Assembly (NCBI GenBank): GCA_004431415.1
Contig: QPMI01000520.1
Coordinates: 434,001 to 498,000, forward strand
Reading direction: 5' to 3'
Length of the DNA stretch: 64,000 nucleotides
Source of the DNA: Cyanophora paradoxa
Taxonomy: Eukaryota; Glaucocystophyceae; Cyanophorales; Cyanophoraceae
The translations under genes and the position numbers were made by a program. Positions 23,801 through 34,527 of this stretch are shown one piece after another. A model generated the notes under the pieces. It was given only the letters and a program-made list of their open reading frames with translations, was not told where the DNA came from and searched no databases. Within the stretch, counting starts at the first letter, position 1. Each line of letters starts with the position of its first letter.

Positions 23801-25578
23801 GGCCTCATTGGGGCGGGGCGGGCGCAGAGGAGCTGGTGGCGGCGCTGGGGCGCTTCGAGCTGAGCCCCGACGCCATCGCCGCCGCCCTCGCCTGCATATC
23901 CCGCGTGCCCGCCCCTCTCCCCGCCCGCCCCGCCTCCCGCCCGGCCTCACTCCGCCCCGCCTCGGGCCCAGGTGAGCGCGGCGAAGGGCGGGCGGAGGCG
24001 CGGGGCGGCTGCAGGGCTGGTGCGAGGCGCTGCTGGCGGCATCGGCGCGGGCGGTGGTGCCGCACGCGCAAGCGCTGGACGGGGCGGGGCCGGCGGGGGC
24101 CCCCGCCCCGCCTCGTGCAGCACCTCTTCACCCTCGGCGAGCTCTCCCTCGTCCGCTCCCGCCCCGCACCCCCGACCCGCCCCCCGCGGCGCCTCGCACC
24201 TGAGCGCCGCCCCGCCCCGCCCCGCCCTCAGATCTGCGAGGCGGGGGCGGTGCCGGAGGCGCTGGTGACGGCGGTCCAGGCGCTCGTGGCGGCGCCGGCC
24301 CCCGCGGAGGAGGCGGGCGGGGACGAGGAGGCCGCCGAGCCCCCCCGGTGCGGCCGGCGCGTGGCGCAGCGTGGCGCGGCTGCGCTCAGCGGAGCAGGCT
24401 CCTCGCGCCCCCCGCCTGAGGCCTAGGGCTGCGCGGCCGCCCGCGCCCGGCTTCCCCGCTGACGGGCCCCGGGCAGGCGGGGCGGGGCGGGCGCACGCGG
24501 TGCTGGCGCTGGGGAAGCTGTGCGTGCGGGACGGGGCGCTGGCGAAGCGGTGCGTGCCGGCGCTGGTGCGGGAGCTCGCCGAGGCGCGGGCCCCCGCCGT
24601 CCGCAACAACGTCCTCCTCTGCATGGCCGACCTCTGCGTCCGGTCCGCCCCCCCGCCCTCGAGCCCCGCCCCCGCCCGCCCTCACCAGGGCCCCGCAGGT
24701 ACACGGCGGTTGTGGACGGGTACATGCCGCGGCTGGCGCTGCTGCTGCGGGACCCCGTCGAGCTCGTCCGCCGCCACGCCCTCCTCCTCCTCTCCTCCCT
24801 CCTCCACGCCGACTACCTCAAGGCGAGGCGGCCGCCGGCGCGCCGGGCCGGGGCGGGGCGGGGGGCTGACGGGGGCGCGTGCAGTGGCGCCACGAGCTCT
24901 TCTTCCGCTTCCTCGTCGCCCTCGAGGACCCCTCCCCCGAGATCCGCTCCTGCGGTGCCCCATGCCTCCTCGCTCTTCGCTTCGCCTTCTGAGGGGGCGC
25001 GGGGGCAGCGCGGCGGGTGCTGCGGGAGGTGGGGGCCCGCAAGCAGCCGGCCATGCTCTGCTCCCACTTCGTGGAGGCCCTCTACCACCTCAACGCCTGC
25101 GTCGCCCACCCCGCCTACAACCAGGCCCCCGCCCCCCGCCCCCTCCCACCCCATCCGCCCCCTCTCACCCTCCCCGCCCCGCAGTTCGTCCGCGGGGACG
25201 GGGCGGCGGTGCAGGCGGCGTTCGACCTCTCCTCGCACGGGCCCGTCGAGCGCGCCGCCGCCGAGGGCCCCGCGGCCCGCCGCGCCGCCGCGGAGGAGGC
25301 GGAGGGGAACGAGGGGCGGCGGTGGGCGATCTACGGGGAGCTGCTGGGGGCGATGCGGGAGGAGGAGCGGCTGACGGTGGCGGCGCGGCTGGTGTCGGAG
25401 GTGGTGGCCCCGCGGGGGACGGGGCGCTGCCGCTGGAGGCCCCCGGCGTGCGCGGCCTCCTCTCCGACGCCCTCCGCCTCCTCGCCTCCAGGGCCCGCCC
25501 CCGCCCCCGCCCCCGCCCCCCCTCTGGCCCTCACCCGCCCGCCCCGCAGGAGCTGCGCGTCGCTGGCCGCCCCGCGCG

Positions 25579-25612
<34 letters not shown>

Positions 25613-25695
25613 GAGGCTGAAGAGGCGGACCTCGCCGCCGCCGCCGCCGCAGCCGCCGGAGCCGGCGAGGGCGGCTCCTCCTCGGGCCCAAGAAC

Positions 25696-25728
<33 letters not shown>

Positions 25729-26661
25729 GCGAAGGCGAAGCTGCTGGCGGCGGCGGCGCGGAAGCTGGCGGGGGAGAGCGTGGTGCCGGCGCTGGTGGCG
25801 CTGCGGGCGGTGCTGCAGCGGGCGCGCTCGCCGCTGCAGGGCGCGCTGCACGCCTGCCTCCGCGAGACCGTCAAGGCCCACGCCCTGGACCTCGGCGGTC
25901 CGCGGCGCCCCCGTCCCCTCCTCCCCGCGGCCCGAGCCCCCTCCGCAGAGCTGCTTGCCCACGAGCGGCGCCTCGCCGCGGAGCTCGAGTACGACCTGCG
26001 GGGCGCGGGGCCGGCCCCCCCGCACCGGCCCCTGCCCCGCCGCCCCGCCTCCGACCCCGAGGAGGAGGCGCCGGCGCCGGCCCCGCGGGCCCGCGCGGCC
26101 CGCGCGCCGCGGCGAAGGGCAAGGGCAAGGGCGGCCGGGCCGAGAAGAAGGGCAAGGGCCGCGCCGCCGCTGAGGCGTCCGAGAGCGACGGTCCGCCGGG
26201 CGCCGCCGGCTGTGCGCGCGCGCCTCTGACGCCGAGCCGTCACAGGCGGCGGCGACTCGACGGCGGCGAGGAGGAGGAGGACGGGGAGAGGCGGCGGCGG
26301 GAGTCGCTGAGCCTCCTCGAGCGCGAGCGCGAGAAGCCGGCGCCGCCGGCCGTCGCCGCCCGCGCCCGGCGGGGCCAGGGGCTCGCCGCGGTGCGCAAGA
26401 GCGCCCGAGGCGGGCGGCGAGCTTCTTAGAGGGCTCGCAGGAAATCGACGAGCTCGCGTTCACGGACGAGGACGCTGCGGCACCGAAGGGCATGCATATG
26501 CTCAAGGGCACCGCCCGCCAGCAGGTGCGACTCCGGATCTGTTCTCGCAAACGTGTTCGAAAATTCCCCTTCGCATACGTGCGCAGGTGGGAAGTCGAAG
26601 CGAGAAGAGCCAGAAGCCCCCGAAAGATGCGACCAAGAAGCAGAGGAGGGGGAATCAGTAG
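20868..26661 (+). CDS. NCAPD3: condensin II complex subunit D3 (HEAT-repeat)
   Basis: This is a HEAT-repeat subunit of condensin II, acting on chromosome structure. The start ATG at 20868 opens MSTVRASRAAGEDVEDCVA; a GT-AG intron (about 20972-21025) follows, then LDAHIVEHGIGEELLFNALQ. HEAT helices run through 21.2-24.5 kb. The family's diagnostic block lies at about 24.5-25.1 kb: LGKLCVRDGALAKRCVPALV, VRNNVLLCMADLCV, an intron, RYTAVVDGYMPRLALLLRDP, HALLLLSSLLHADYLK, then WRHELFFRFLVALEDPSPEI and CSHFVEALYHLNACV. The tail is Lys/Arg-rich (SLLEREREKPAPP), and the last exon reads VGSRSEKSQKPP to KKQRRGNQ-stop at 26659-26661. More than a dozen short introns are implied, and edges are approximate. 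Confidence 0.8.
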
Positions 26662-28075
26662 GAGCTGAGCTGCATTTGTACATTGCTCTCGAATTTCAAA
26701 GCATAGCCTACGGCGCCTACGTATACGCGTTTCCGCTCTGCCGCGAGCCCTCACCCTTGCGGGTTGTGGCGGGCTGTGCGCCCCCCGCCGACTTGTCCGA
26801 CTCGCGCGCGGCCTCCGAGCTCTGGTCCGCGCGCGTCACGCCAGGCTGCGCGAAAAGCTGCGCGAAATTTAAAGGCGGCGTGTTATGGCGCACCGAGAAG
26901 GCCGCCTTCTTCTCTGCGTTCGATTTCGAATTCCCCGTCTCGATCTCCCCGATCTCGGTCTGGTGCTCCGCTGCACATAGAGGAGAATTGGTGCTCCAGG
27001 CACCCGCACACGCCGTGTGACACGCGCGCAGCAACGTTAAATATAACGCAATTTTGTTCGAATTCGGGACACGCGTACGGGAGAGCGCGGCGCGCGCGGG
27101 GCGGCGCACCCGCGAAACCAGGGCGAAACATGGCTGGCCGCGCTGCGGACTGCTCGGCGGAGGTCGTGCTCTTGTTCTCGGAATCGAGTTGCTGTGGGTG
27201 GGGCATTTTCCGGTCCCGAAGTCTTAAGCCTTCCGAAGTTCAATCAAGTTCGCCGGGTCGCTGTAGTCGTGTACACGTGCACGTGCACGTGCGCATGCAC
27301 GTTTACACCCCCTAGGCCTATAACCCCCAGGCCTATATGTAGCCACACATACGTATGCTACAGTGTAACACGATGAACCCCTCAAAATTACCGCTCCATG
27401 CCAAACAAGCCTCAAAATTTAACGATCCCCCCTATTTCAGCGACCATTAATATTCGCGAGGAGCCTCGTAGTGTCTCGAGGTTGGGTGTGTGCACAGTGC
27501 ACACGTGCATCCGCGCGACCCGGCCCGAGCTTGAGCTATCCGCCGTGATGATCCGGACGAGAATGAGGAGCTCGAGCCTGCAGCTGCCTCCTAGTAAATC
27601 CTATCGATATCAATATGGGAGGTTCGCCTGAGTGGGAGAGCCATGGTTTTCGGTGATAGCCGTAGCCAGACCCGCGCGCCCACCCCTTGATCAACTCCTC
27701 CATCGATATCCCTCATGAGCCCTGGAAGTGAAATGTCCCGCAGTCCGCCGCCCTCCCTTGCCGCCGCTCCACCTCCCCTCCACCTCCCCGCCCCTCCTCC
27801 TCCCTCCTCCTCACCTGCGCCCCAGGGCACCGATTAGTCGGTGTCCCGTCTTGTCGAGGTGAAGGAGGTGTTAGGAGGAGGAGAGGAGGAAGGAGAGGGA
27901 GTAGGCAGAGGCGGCAGCAGGCCTAGGGGGTGGGCAGCGGATGCGGCGCGGGGCGGGAAGGGGCGCAGGGATGATCATGACTGAGTGGAGGGAGCGCGGG
28001 CAGTTGCAATTGCAGGTGGAGCAAAGAGCTGGGAGCCTGAGGGCGAGTCGGGCTGCGAGGGGTCGGGGGGGGTCT
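26662..28075. other. intergenic, no supported gene
   Basis: Composition falls from GC-rich to mixed. Open frames are short and unconvincing on both strands. It contains GTGCACGTGCACGTGCGCATGC-like palindromic words (about 27277-27302) and a repeated AGGCCTATA word (27313-27338). Confidence 0.4.
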
Positions 28076-28172
28076 GCCGAAGCTGGGGGGGTGGCCGAAG
28101 CCTTGAAGCCAGGGGGGTGGCCGAAGCCAAGGGGGTGGCCGAAGCCAGGGGGATGCATATGGCCGAAGCCGG
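28076..28172. repeat. G-rich minisatellite
   Basis: The word TGGCCGAAGCC occurs four times (starting near 28092, 28118, 28136 and 28160), separated by G-runs. This makes an imperfect tandem repeat of about 18-26 bp. Any Pro/Gly-rich frame here is a product of the repeat. Confidence 0.7.
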
Positions 28173-29139
28173 ATTTGCCTCCTCTAGATCTTTGTCTTGT
28201 TATTCATTTTACCTGTCGACGTCTGCTTAAGCTTCCTGTGATTTATCGTCCTCCCTTCTGTATACATCGATATCTACATGTCCTCATGTCGTCCGGCTAG
28301 GTACGTGAGGCGGCCTAGCGGGCCACCCTGTGCCCCTAGGCCTAGGCCTAGGCCTGCGGTCTCGGCATGTACGTATACTCCGGTATGACATGACTCATCG
28401 GGCTCATCAATTCGAGAGATCAAGCGCACTCAGGCGCACTTGGTCCGGCAGACTCTGAGATATACCGCCACTTGGGTGAGGCGCTAGATCGCATTTTTTT
28501 GAAAATGCGTTATCGCCCATTCCTGGCCCACCGGACGGGCCGGGGCCCGGATGTCCCGGAACACGTTTCCGGACTCCTAGGGATATGCTTTGCGCATGCT
28601 AGGATCCGGGTCATCGGGTTTTCGGAGGTCGGGACCGTGACATTTCATTTTGGCCTATATAGCTAGGGTGCACGTGGGCACCAGAACACCTCCAAGTGGG
28701 GGAAGGGGAAGGGGGTCCTTCCCCAATTAGATGTTGTTGGCAACTTGGTGCACGTGCACGTGGTAACTCAACCGGCGGTATAGTTCATCTATTCCAGCCG
28801 GTATAGTTCGGTAGCTCTACCGGTATAGTTCATCTACTCGCTCCAGCCGCTGAGCTGGGCCATGCAGTAGTTCCGGTCCCCAACTTCGAATTCGAATTCC
28901 GGATCGATATCGATCCAGATCGAGCGCGCGTATACGGCGCATCGCATGAATTTTCACATTCGATCTTATAATCTTCAACAAAGGCTGGCATTTTTTACTT
29001 TCTTAGTACGTACCTAGCGGGGCGCATGCAAATCGTAGATGCTCCTAGTAGTGATATATCTACATCCAATGCAAGTTTCACGTGCACGGTGCACGGTACT
29101 AGTACTTTCACTTCGGCTACCCGGTACTACGTACCGGGG
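28173..29139. other. intergenic with short repeats
   Basis: No gene is seen. It contains a CCTAGG tandem (28335-28356), three CCGGTATAGTTC-type words (about 28773-28840), and palindromic words such as TTCGAATTCGAA and GGATCGATATCGATCC (28887-28920). Confidence 0.4.
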
Positions 29140-29710
29140 GGAGGCACACAATTAAGTATATCGCGCTTACTTAATTACCGCAGTACCAAATTACCGCGCC
29201 GAAATGTGACGTACCGTGGTAATTTCTGAAAGTTCGTACCGCGCGCGGTAACAATCTGCTGCCCCCCCTTCAATTACTGCCCCATACAAGCCTCAAAATG
29301 TTATATATAACGCGGTAATTTGGTACCGCGCGCGGTATTTTGGCCACCTTCAGCCTTCAGGCTTCAGGCCAGGCCCTATCCGATGATCGTTAGGCTATCG
29401 ATCGGGTACCGGTGACTCGGGTCTATAACGCGGTAATTTCAAGTTAATGCCACTGTAATTTACACATAAATACCGTGCCCTCTTAATTAATCACCGCAGC
29501 ACCAAAATGCCGCTCCGAATTTAGCGGTAATTTGGTACCGTGGTAATTCTATCCTTTTGTCGCCCCATATACAGTACCCCATTCTAAATATTGTCTAACG
29601 AGGTAATTAATTTGGTACGGCGGTATTTTGCTCGATCTGTGGCGGGCCAGGTTTTATGGTTATTAAATAACGCGGTGATTTATGAAGCGGTAATTTAGTG
29701 CGCAGGCATG
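29140..29710. repeat. foldback-type repeat cluster, GCGGTAATTTGGTACCG family
   Basis: Degenerate copies of GCGGTAATTTGGTACCG and its complement (AATTACCGC) recur many times in both orientations, giving a region able to fold on itself. It lies just left of element A. Confidence 0.55.
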
Positions 29711-29944
29711 CCCGATCGCGACGTCGACGTCGACGATATAGCTATTGCAAATTGCAATTGGCTTGCGCAAAGAGGCAGAAGTTCTCATTGGCCAGCTGCA
29801 TGCAACTACTTTTACTTGCACATGTGTCATGCGATCACGAATATTCGGAAAGTCAATTTTTGTTTGGAGTTTTGCAGTAACTATATAAAAGTAAAAAGAT
29901 AAATCGCGTTAACGTTTTTAATTCAAAATTTACGTACGTATACT

Positions 29945-29950
29945 TATAAA
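29945..29950. repeat. target-site duplication TATAAA, left
   Basis: TATAAA directly precedes the left inverted repeat and is repeated at 41856-41861 after the right one. Taking it as the duplication makes the two inverted repeats equal in length. Confidence 0.8.
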
Positions 29951-30285
29951 AAAAATGGTGTTTTGGGCGTTCTGCCCCACGACACCATTTATCGTCTCAT
30001 ATTTCACAAAATCTCAAAACTCCTTACCATAAGCCATTCTATCGATTAATTTCACACGATATCCACACGATACACCACGATATCCGCACCATATCCACAC
30101 GATACACCACGATATCCGCACCATATCCACACGATAAACACGATATCCACACGATTACACACGATATCTCTCGATATTCCACGATTAATCGAAAAATATC
30201 CCACAAAAACTAATTACCATAAACCAAAATTTCAATTACCTGTATTCACCACATCGAATTCGTTTTAAACATATAAAGATTTATC
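29951..30285 (+). repeat. terminal inverted repeat of element A, left
   Basis: It begins AAAAATGGTGTTTTGGGCG and matches the reverse complement of 41521-41855 base for base by eye. It contains two tandem copies of a 32-bp unit (30059-30090 and 30091-30122) and a partial third, built around ACGATATC words. Confidence 0.95.
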
Positions 30286-30292
30286 GATAGAC

Positions 30293-30303
30293 AAAAAATG
30301 ACG
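30293..30303 (+). promoter_or_regulatory. AAAAAATGACG motif, 47 bp before the RING-like gene
   Basis: It lies immediately inside the left inverted repeat, just ahead of the ATG at 30340. The same word precedes five further genes in the two elements. Confidence 0.6.
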
Positions 30304-30339
30304 TCCTTAAATTAAAAAACGTTTTACTAAGTATCCACA

Positions 30340-30768
30340 ATGACAACCGAAACGTTTTCTGAATGCTATTTCGGGAATAATTACGATGATGAATCTTTTG
30401 GAATAATCAATAGTGTCTATAAAGGACTCAAAGAGTATAAAGGTGTTACACAGGAAATGATACATAAATGTTTTCTGTCTAACAGACTCGATGAATTAAT
30501 CCATAAGAAAAACAAATATTTTCCTTGTCTTTCATACCAGAGGTTCAAAGCGAAGGGATTAGTTATTGGAAAAACACATGAAAAAGAAGTATCCGATAAA
30601 TTCGAGCTACTCGATGATAATCATTGTGCATACTGTAAACATAATAACTTTGGTAACAATATGTTACGCTCACCAGATTGTTGTGTTTGCTATAAATTAA
30701 TATGCAAGAACTGTGCTTATTTAGCCAAAGATGGTGTTTATGAAGAAGTTCATACAAACTGTCGCTAA
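30340..30768 (+). CDS. RING-like zinc-binding protein, element A
   Basis: A 142-residue protein with a C-terminal cysteine cluster: C96-x2-C99, C114-x2-C117-x4-C122-x2-C125, and a last C141. The central C-x2-C-x4-C-x2-C spacing is the same as in the protein at 60153-60647 of element B, whose eight cysteines fit a C4C4 RING. Here the last zinc ligand pair is incomplete (HTNC), so it may be a variant or degenerate finger. RING proteins are often E3 ubiquitin ligases; that role is inference. It is the first gene inside the left repeat and has its own upstream motif. Confidence 0.65.
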   Translation: MTTETFSECYFGNNYDDESFGIINSVYKGLKEYKGVTQEMIHKCFLSNRLDELIHKKNKYFPCLSYQRFKAKGLVIGKTHEKEVSDKFELLDDNHCAYCKHNNFGNNMLRSPDCCVCYKLICKNCAYLAKDGVYEEVHTNCR

Positions 30769-30775
30769 ACCGAAC

Positions 30776-30786
30776 AAAAAATGACG
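30776..30786 (+). promoter_or_regulatory. AAAAAATGACG motif, 42 bp before the next gene
   Basis: It lies in the 49-bp gap between the RING-like gene and the ATG at 30818. Its short position there argues that each small gene has its own promoter. Confidence 0.6.
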
Positions 30787-30817
30787 CCCCACAACAAAGA
30801 AACCACAACCAGTAACC

Positions 30818-31105
30818 ATGGCGATAACCAAAGAGTATTTCGCGAATCATTTGGGATTTTACGTTAATCCTGATTTATCGGAAGAAGAGCGCATAAAAGC
30901 AATAACCGATAAGGTGTTTACCGATACAACCGGGTGTAATCTTTCGAAAGTTTCAAGTTCAGCAAGAAAAGCAATTAGAAAAGCAAACGAAACCTATATA
31001 CAACCATCGTATAATGAGACTATCAATTTAGCGGAAGCCCGACATGATCGGAATTTAATCAAATTGAAATTAAAAAAGAAACTCGAAGCTCGAAAGAACC
31101 AATAA
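30818..31105 (+). CDS. small unknown protein, element A
   Basis: 95 residues, starting at an ATG in ACCATGG context. The C-terminus is strongly basic and helical (RNLIKLKLKKKLEARKNQ), suggesting nucleic-acid binding or coiled-coil character. No family is recognised. The upstream AAAAAATGACG and the matching codon style of neighbours support a real gene. Confidence 0.6.
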   Translation: MAITKEYFANHLGFYVNPDLSEEERIKAITDKVFTDTTGCNLSKVSSSARKAIRKANETYIQPSYNETINLAEARHDRNLIKLKLKKKLEARKNQ

Positions 31106-31150
31106 ACGTAACATTAAGCACAGCAAGGCAGCTTGTCTGACGACCGGGGC

Positions 31151-31161
31151 AAAAAATGATG
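31151..31161 (+). promoter_or_regulatory. AAAAAATGATG motif, 42 bp before the next gene
   Basis: Same word and same 42-bp distance to the ATG (31193) as the preceding gene, which argues that the spacing matters. Confidence 0.6.
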
Positions 31162-31192
31162 TCCTTTTTAGAAGTTTTTGTAACCTTACAAG

Positions 31193-31498
31193 ATGAATGG
31201 GAAATATACCAAAGGTATTGGCTGTGGTGTTGCGAAATCGCATAAGTTTATGGAAACTTTCCTATGTAATGAGGAAAATAGAAAATTGGAGAAATTCGAT
31301 GAATTCTTTACGGGATATATTCAGCATATCGGAGGAACTAACGGTAAGAAGTTAAACCCTTCTGTTAAAGAACACATGCGCGGTGAATTTATTCAGATCA
31401 TCACATGTTGGGAAGATGGACAATATGGATATACGGAACCTGTCCGTGGTAGATTGCAAAAGAAATTAGCAGAGCGCATAAAGAAACTTACACTGTAA
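31193..31498 (+). CDS. small unknown protein, element A
   Basis: 101 residues beginning MNGKYTKGIGCGVAKSHKF and ending in a basic helix (RLQKKLAERIKKLTL). No family is recognised. Its 3' end overlaps the 3' end of the convergent ATPase gene by 11 bp, typical of a compact viral genome. Confidence 0.6.
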   Translation: MNGKYTKGIGCGVAKSHKFMETFLCNEENRKLEKFDEFFTGYIQHIGGTNGKKLNPSVKEHMRGEFIQIITCWEDGQYGYTEPVRGRLQKKLAERIKKLTL

Positions 31499-32240
31499 TA
31501 GTCGTGGGTTCATTACTAATTCTTATCCATTCTCTCTTTTTTATCGCTCGTCTCTTTACAAACTTGCGGAACGCTTTTAGGTCATCATCTGTTATAATCG
31601 CACGGTCTGTATATACTTTGATGTCATAACCTTGTAACCCAGTTATAACGGTCTGATAATTGTAACCCCAAAGTCTATGTAGTTCTTTATAAGTCTTCTT
31701 GTCCAATCCACCGTTATATTCATCGAATGCGCAGTTAAACTCTTTCTCATTTCCTAAAATGTTAAAGAATACCACGAATTCCACATTACGACGAATGGTA
31801 GTAGAAATAGAGCATATACGTTGGACATTGAAAATAACCGTAATACCATAATGTCTTCCACTCGTTACCAGTTTGGATAACACAGCCGAATTATGCATAT
31901 CTAAATTAGAACCTATCATATCATCTAAGATAATTACCAAACTATTACGCTTTTCATTGTTTTCGATTCGTTTCTTTTGCATACTAATGAGTTTTATCAC
32001 CACATTATCATCCCATTCCTCATAGATATTATCAGGATGCGTTATATCTCTGAATTGACCCGTAAACGCAGTGGAACTAAACACTACGATTTGATCAATC
32101 TTATCACGCAGTTCATAAAGTAGATATTTACAATATGTTGTCTTACCAGAATTGGAGCGCCCAGCTAAGAGAAAACGCGAGCTTAATTTTACAGTTTTTG
32201 CCGGCTCAAATTCGGGAATATCATTTAAATCTATATCCAT
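31488..32240 (-). CDS. genome-packaging ATPase (FtsK/HerA, A32-like)
   Basis: This 250-residue protein would pump viral DNA into preformed capsids. Walker A is LLAGRSNSGKTTYCKYLL near residues 25-42 and Walker B is LVIILDDMIGS near 100-110. Length and layout fit the A32-like packaging ATPases of virophages and Polintons. It sits beside the capsid genes and reads in the same direction as the major capsid gene. No AAAAAATGA word lies in its upstream gap (32241-32344), unlike the replication genes. Confidence 0.85.
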   Translation of the reverse strand: MDIDLNDIPEFEPAKTVKLSSRFLLAGRSNSGKTTYCKYLLYELRDKIDQIVVFSSTAFTGQFRDITHPDNIYEEWDDNVVIKLISMQKKRIENNEKRNSLVIILDDMIGSNLDMHNSAVLSKLVTSGRHYGITVIFNVQRICSISTTIRRNVEFVVFFNILGNEKEFNCAFDEYNGGLDKKTYKELHRLWGYNYQTVITGLQGYDIKVYTDRAIITDDDLKAFRKFVKRRAIKKREWIRISNEPTTITV

Positions 32241-32344
32241 TACTGTGTGTCCGTTACAGTAATAAGATAAAAAACAAAATCACACACTAACCTATACGCG
32301 ATTTTCAGGGGTTCCTACTTTAAAGAAAGAAAAAAGAACAACGC

Positions 32345-33571
32345 TTAGAAGTTGGAAACTTTCAGTGTCGAAATGTTATAGCCATTGAGAACCATGACAT
32401 TATGGCGGAGCGCGTAAATATCTATTTGGACAGGCGCAGCATCTGTGCAACCGGAAACGGTCAGATCCATGTAAGAACTCGAACTATTAAAGAAATCCTG
32501 ATAACCCATGACTGAATTATGGAGCGAATCCTTACCAGATTTTGAAAGAACCACACCATAAACACATGCATTTTCAAAACCAAACACAGTATTACCGACG
32601 GTCGCGCCTTTGTAATGCGATGGGATATGGTTAGCAGCAGAAAGGAAACCAGAAATGGGTTTATTAGAGATTTCAAGCGATCGGTTATTGTGGAAAATTT
32701 GGAACTCATCGATTTTAACAGCAGATCCCACACCGTAGAAATCAGAGTGAGTGTGTTTATCCAGTTTGTTAACATCCCGAACAGTCATTAGGATAGAATG
32801 CACCAGACCGGAAACGTTAGCAAGTGTAACCTCTACCGCCTCACCAGAATCGGCAGTTTTCAGTGATCGCGTCTTTTTATGGATGACTTCCGTAATGGGA
32901 ATACGAATACCTCCCTGTTCATTCGCCATTTTAAGAAGACTTTCAGCCTCCGCAGATGCAATGTTAACGAATTGACAGATTAGCCCGCAATCACTCACGG
33001 TAACAGTTCCACCAGCAGGAACGTTAACTACCGCAGCCTCGCGGAAATCTACCTCGATAGTGGGCATATCCGCAAGAACACAAAGTGGAAAATACGCATC
33101 ATCCCAGAAAGCCGCCGGAATCTTAATTACGTATTCAATCGACTTGTTAGTAATTTCACGGTTAATTTCCTCACCTACACCCAGTGACATATACATAGTG
33201 CTTAGCGTCGCATTATCATTATCAATCAGAGTGTTTACAGTGATCCAATCACCAGGGATGATATACTTAAACCCACCATGGACGAAGCGAACCTCTTTAA
33301 TGAAAGAAGCGCCACCATTGGGAAGATCACAAGCAACACCACCACCAGTAGTAACCTTAAAGTAGAGTGAAACGCCACTTAGTAGTTGCTTGCGTGGTAG
33401 ATCAAAATAAGCGGTCGTCTTAAACCCAAAAGTGTTACCACGTGGGCGAACCTGTTCAAGGAACGGCTTATATTTGGGGTTGGTTCCGATTTGAAGACCG
33501 GGAGATAGATAAATTTGATCCGATCCGGGAGTAACGAGGAGTTCTTTAAGGGTCGTTCCAGAAAGCGACAT
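32345..33571 (-). CDS. probable major capsid protein (double jelly-roll)
   Basis: 408 residues, rich in beta-strand-like alternation with conserved-looking aromatic and Gly/Pro turns (FVHGGFKYIIPGDWITVNTL, FWDDAYFPLCVLADMPTIEV, LPRKQLLSGVSLYFKVT). Position beside the ATPase and divergent from the minor capsid gene is the standard Polinton-like morphogenesis layout. It is shorter than the roughly 600-residue major capsid protein of mavirus, closer to Polinton-like viruses. The assignment rests on context and sequence style rather than a diagnostic motif, so structure prediction would be the test. Confidence 0.65.
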   Translation of the reverse strand: MSLSGTTLKELLVTPGSDQIYLSPGLQIGTNPKYKPFLEQVRPRGNTFGFKTTAYFDLPRKQLLSGVSLYFKVTTGGGVACDLPNGGASFIKEVRFVHGGFKYIIPGDWITVNTLIDNDNATLSTMYMSLGVGEEINREITNKSIEYVIKIPAAFWDDAYFPLCVLADMPTIEVDFREAAVVNVPAGGTVTVSDCGLICQFVNIASAEAESLLKMANEQGGIRIPITEVIHKKTRSLKTADSGEAVEVTLANVSGLVHSILMTVRDVNKLDKHTHSDFYGVGSAVKIDEFQIFHNNRSLEISNKPISGFLSAANHIPSHYKGATVGNTVFGFENACVYGVVLSKSGKDSLHNSVMGYQDFFNSSSSYMDLTVSGCTDAAPVQIDIYALRHNVMVLNGYNISTLKVSNF

Positions 33572-33624
33572 GATCTTATGTTTAAAATACGAAAAGAAAT
33601 TTTTAAATTACATTATTAAACAGA
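33572..33624. promoter_or_regulatory. divergent promoter of the capsid genes
   Basis: A 53-bp AT-rich gap separates the two divergent capsid genes, so both promoters must be here or inside the genes. It lacks AAAAAATGA, suggesting a different (perhaps late) class. Confidence 0.45.
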
Positions 33625-34527
33625 ATGACGCGTTACTATCTAAATATTGATTCCCGAGACCGGGACGAAGGAACCCCCACAAACTATTCTTATAAACTTC
33701 CCCATGCAATCCAAAATGTTAAAGCATGTCGCGTTACTAATTTTGAAATGTTCAATAACATTTATAATCTAAGCGAAAATGGAGCGCTCGTAACATCTAC
33801 ACTCGATGGACAAGGGACAACCAAAACTAAAACGAATTCAATTACGAAAGGGACTTACACACCGGATAGTTTGGTGAATTATCTAAATGCTATTTTGCTG
33901 TCACAAGTCTACGGCGCATCCGGGACTACTTACACCCGTCATTTCAGTGTGTCTTATGATCCTATTACGATGAAACTTAGGATACTCGGCGAAGTTGAAT
34001 TTACTATACGATTTGGTAACATGATTTTAGCCAATTTCTTAGGTTTCCCGGAACCTTCCATAAGTGGTTCAGGTTTAGGTTATCCATCTACCGCTCTCGA
34101 TTCACCGGTAACTGTTGGTGCTTATACTTATAATCATTACCTCGATAGTGTTAATCCACTCGACCTTCTGTTTAATTCTTACATCCTTCTACATGTTGAT
34201 CCACTCAAAGGCAATTATGTAAGCAAGAATACCAGCGACGATAAAGCGCTTGCTAAAATTGAGATTGACCAGACGGTAGGTAGTCTTCTAAAATACGATT
34301 CTACAAATAACTCTATGATCATCCATGAGCAAAACGGATTAGTGGAAGTTGAGACGCTAAAAGTGCGTTTGACGTATTGGAATGGTAACGAAACGGACAT
34401 TACCACGGATTGGTCGATGACCTTAGAACTGATCACCGAAGATGAAAAGGATCTTACAAAAGCAGCATTGAAAAACGTTATAAGAGATTTGGAAAATGTC
34501 TATTTACCATTCGGTCGTAATATGTAA
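33625..34527 (+). CDS. probable minor capsid / penton protein
   Basis: 300 residues. The head YYLNIDSRDRDEGTPTNYSY, then KLPHAIQNVKACRVTNFEMF, is the N-terminal signature seen in penton-type single jelly-roll proteins of Polinton-like viruses and in related minor virion proteins of large DNA viruses. It is divergent from the major capsid gene and of the usual length (about 300). I infer a vertex (penton) role. Confidence 0.65.
   Translation: MTRYYLNIDSRDRDEGTPTNYSYKLPHAIQNVKACRVTNFEMFNNIYNLSENGALVTSTLDGQGTTKTKTNSITKGTYTPDSLVNYLNAILLSQVYGASGTTYTRHFSVSYDPITMKLRILGEVEFTIRFGNMILANFLGFPEPSISGSGLGYPSTALDSPVTVGAYTYNHYLDSVNPLDLLFNSYILLHVDPLKGNYVSKNTSDDKALAKIEIDQTVGSLLKYDSTNNSMIIHEQNGLVEVETLKVRLTYWNGNETDITTDWSMTLELITEDEKDLTKAALKNVIRDLENVYLPFGRNM

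Noticed and set aside
28335-28356. Telomere-like or satellite array at CCTAGG repeats
   Set aside because: Only about three and a half units; too short and isolated to be telomeric.
30059-30122. CRISPR-like array in the inverted repeat
   Set aside because: The units are directly tandem without unique spacers and are mirrored exactly at the other end, so they are part of the terminal inverted repeat.
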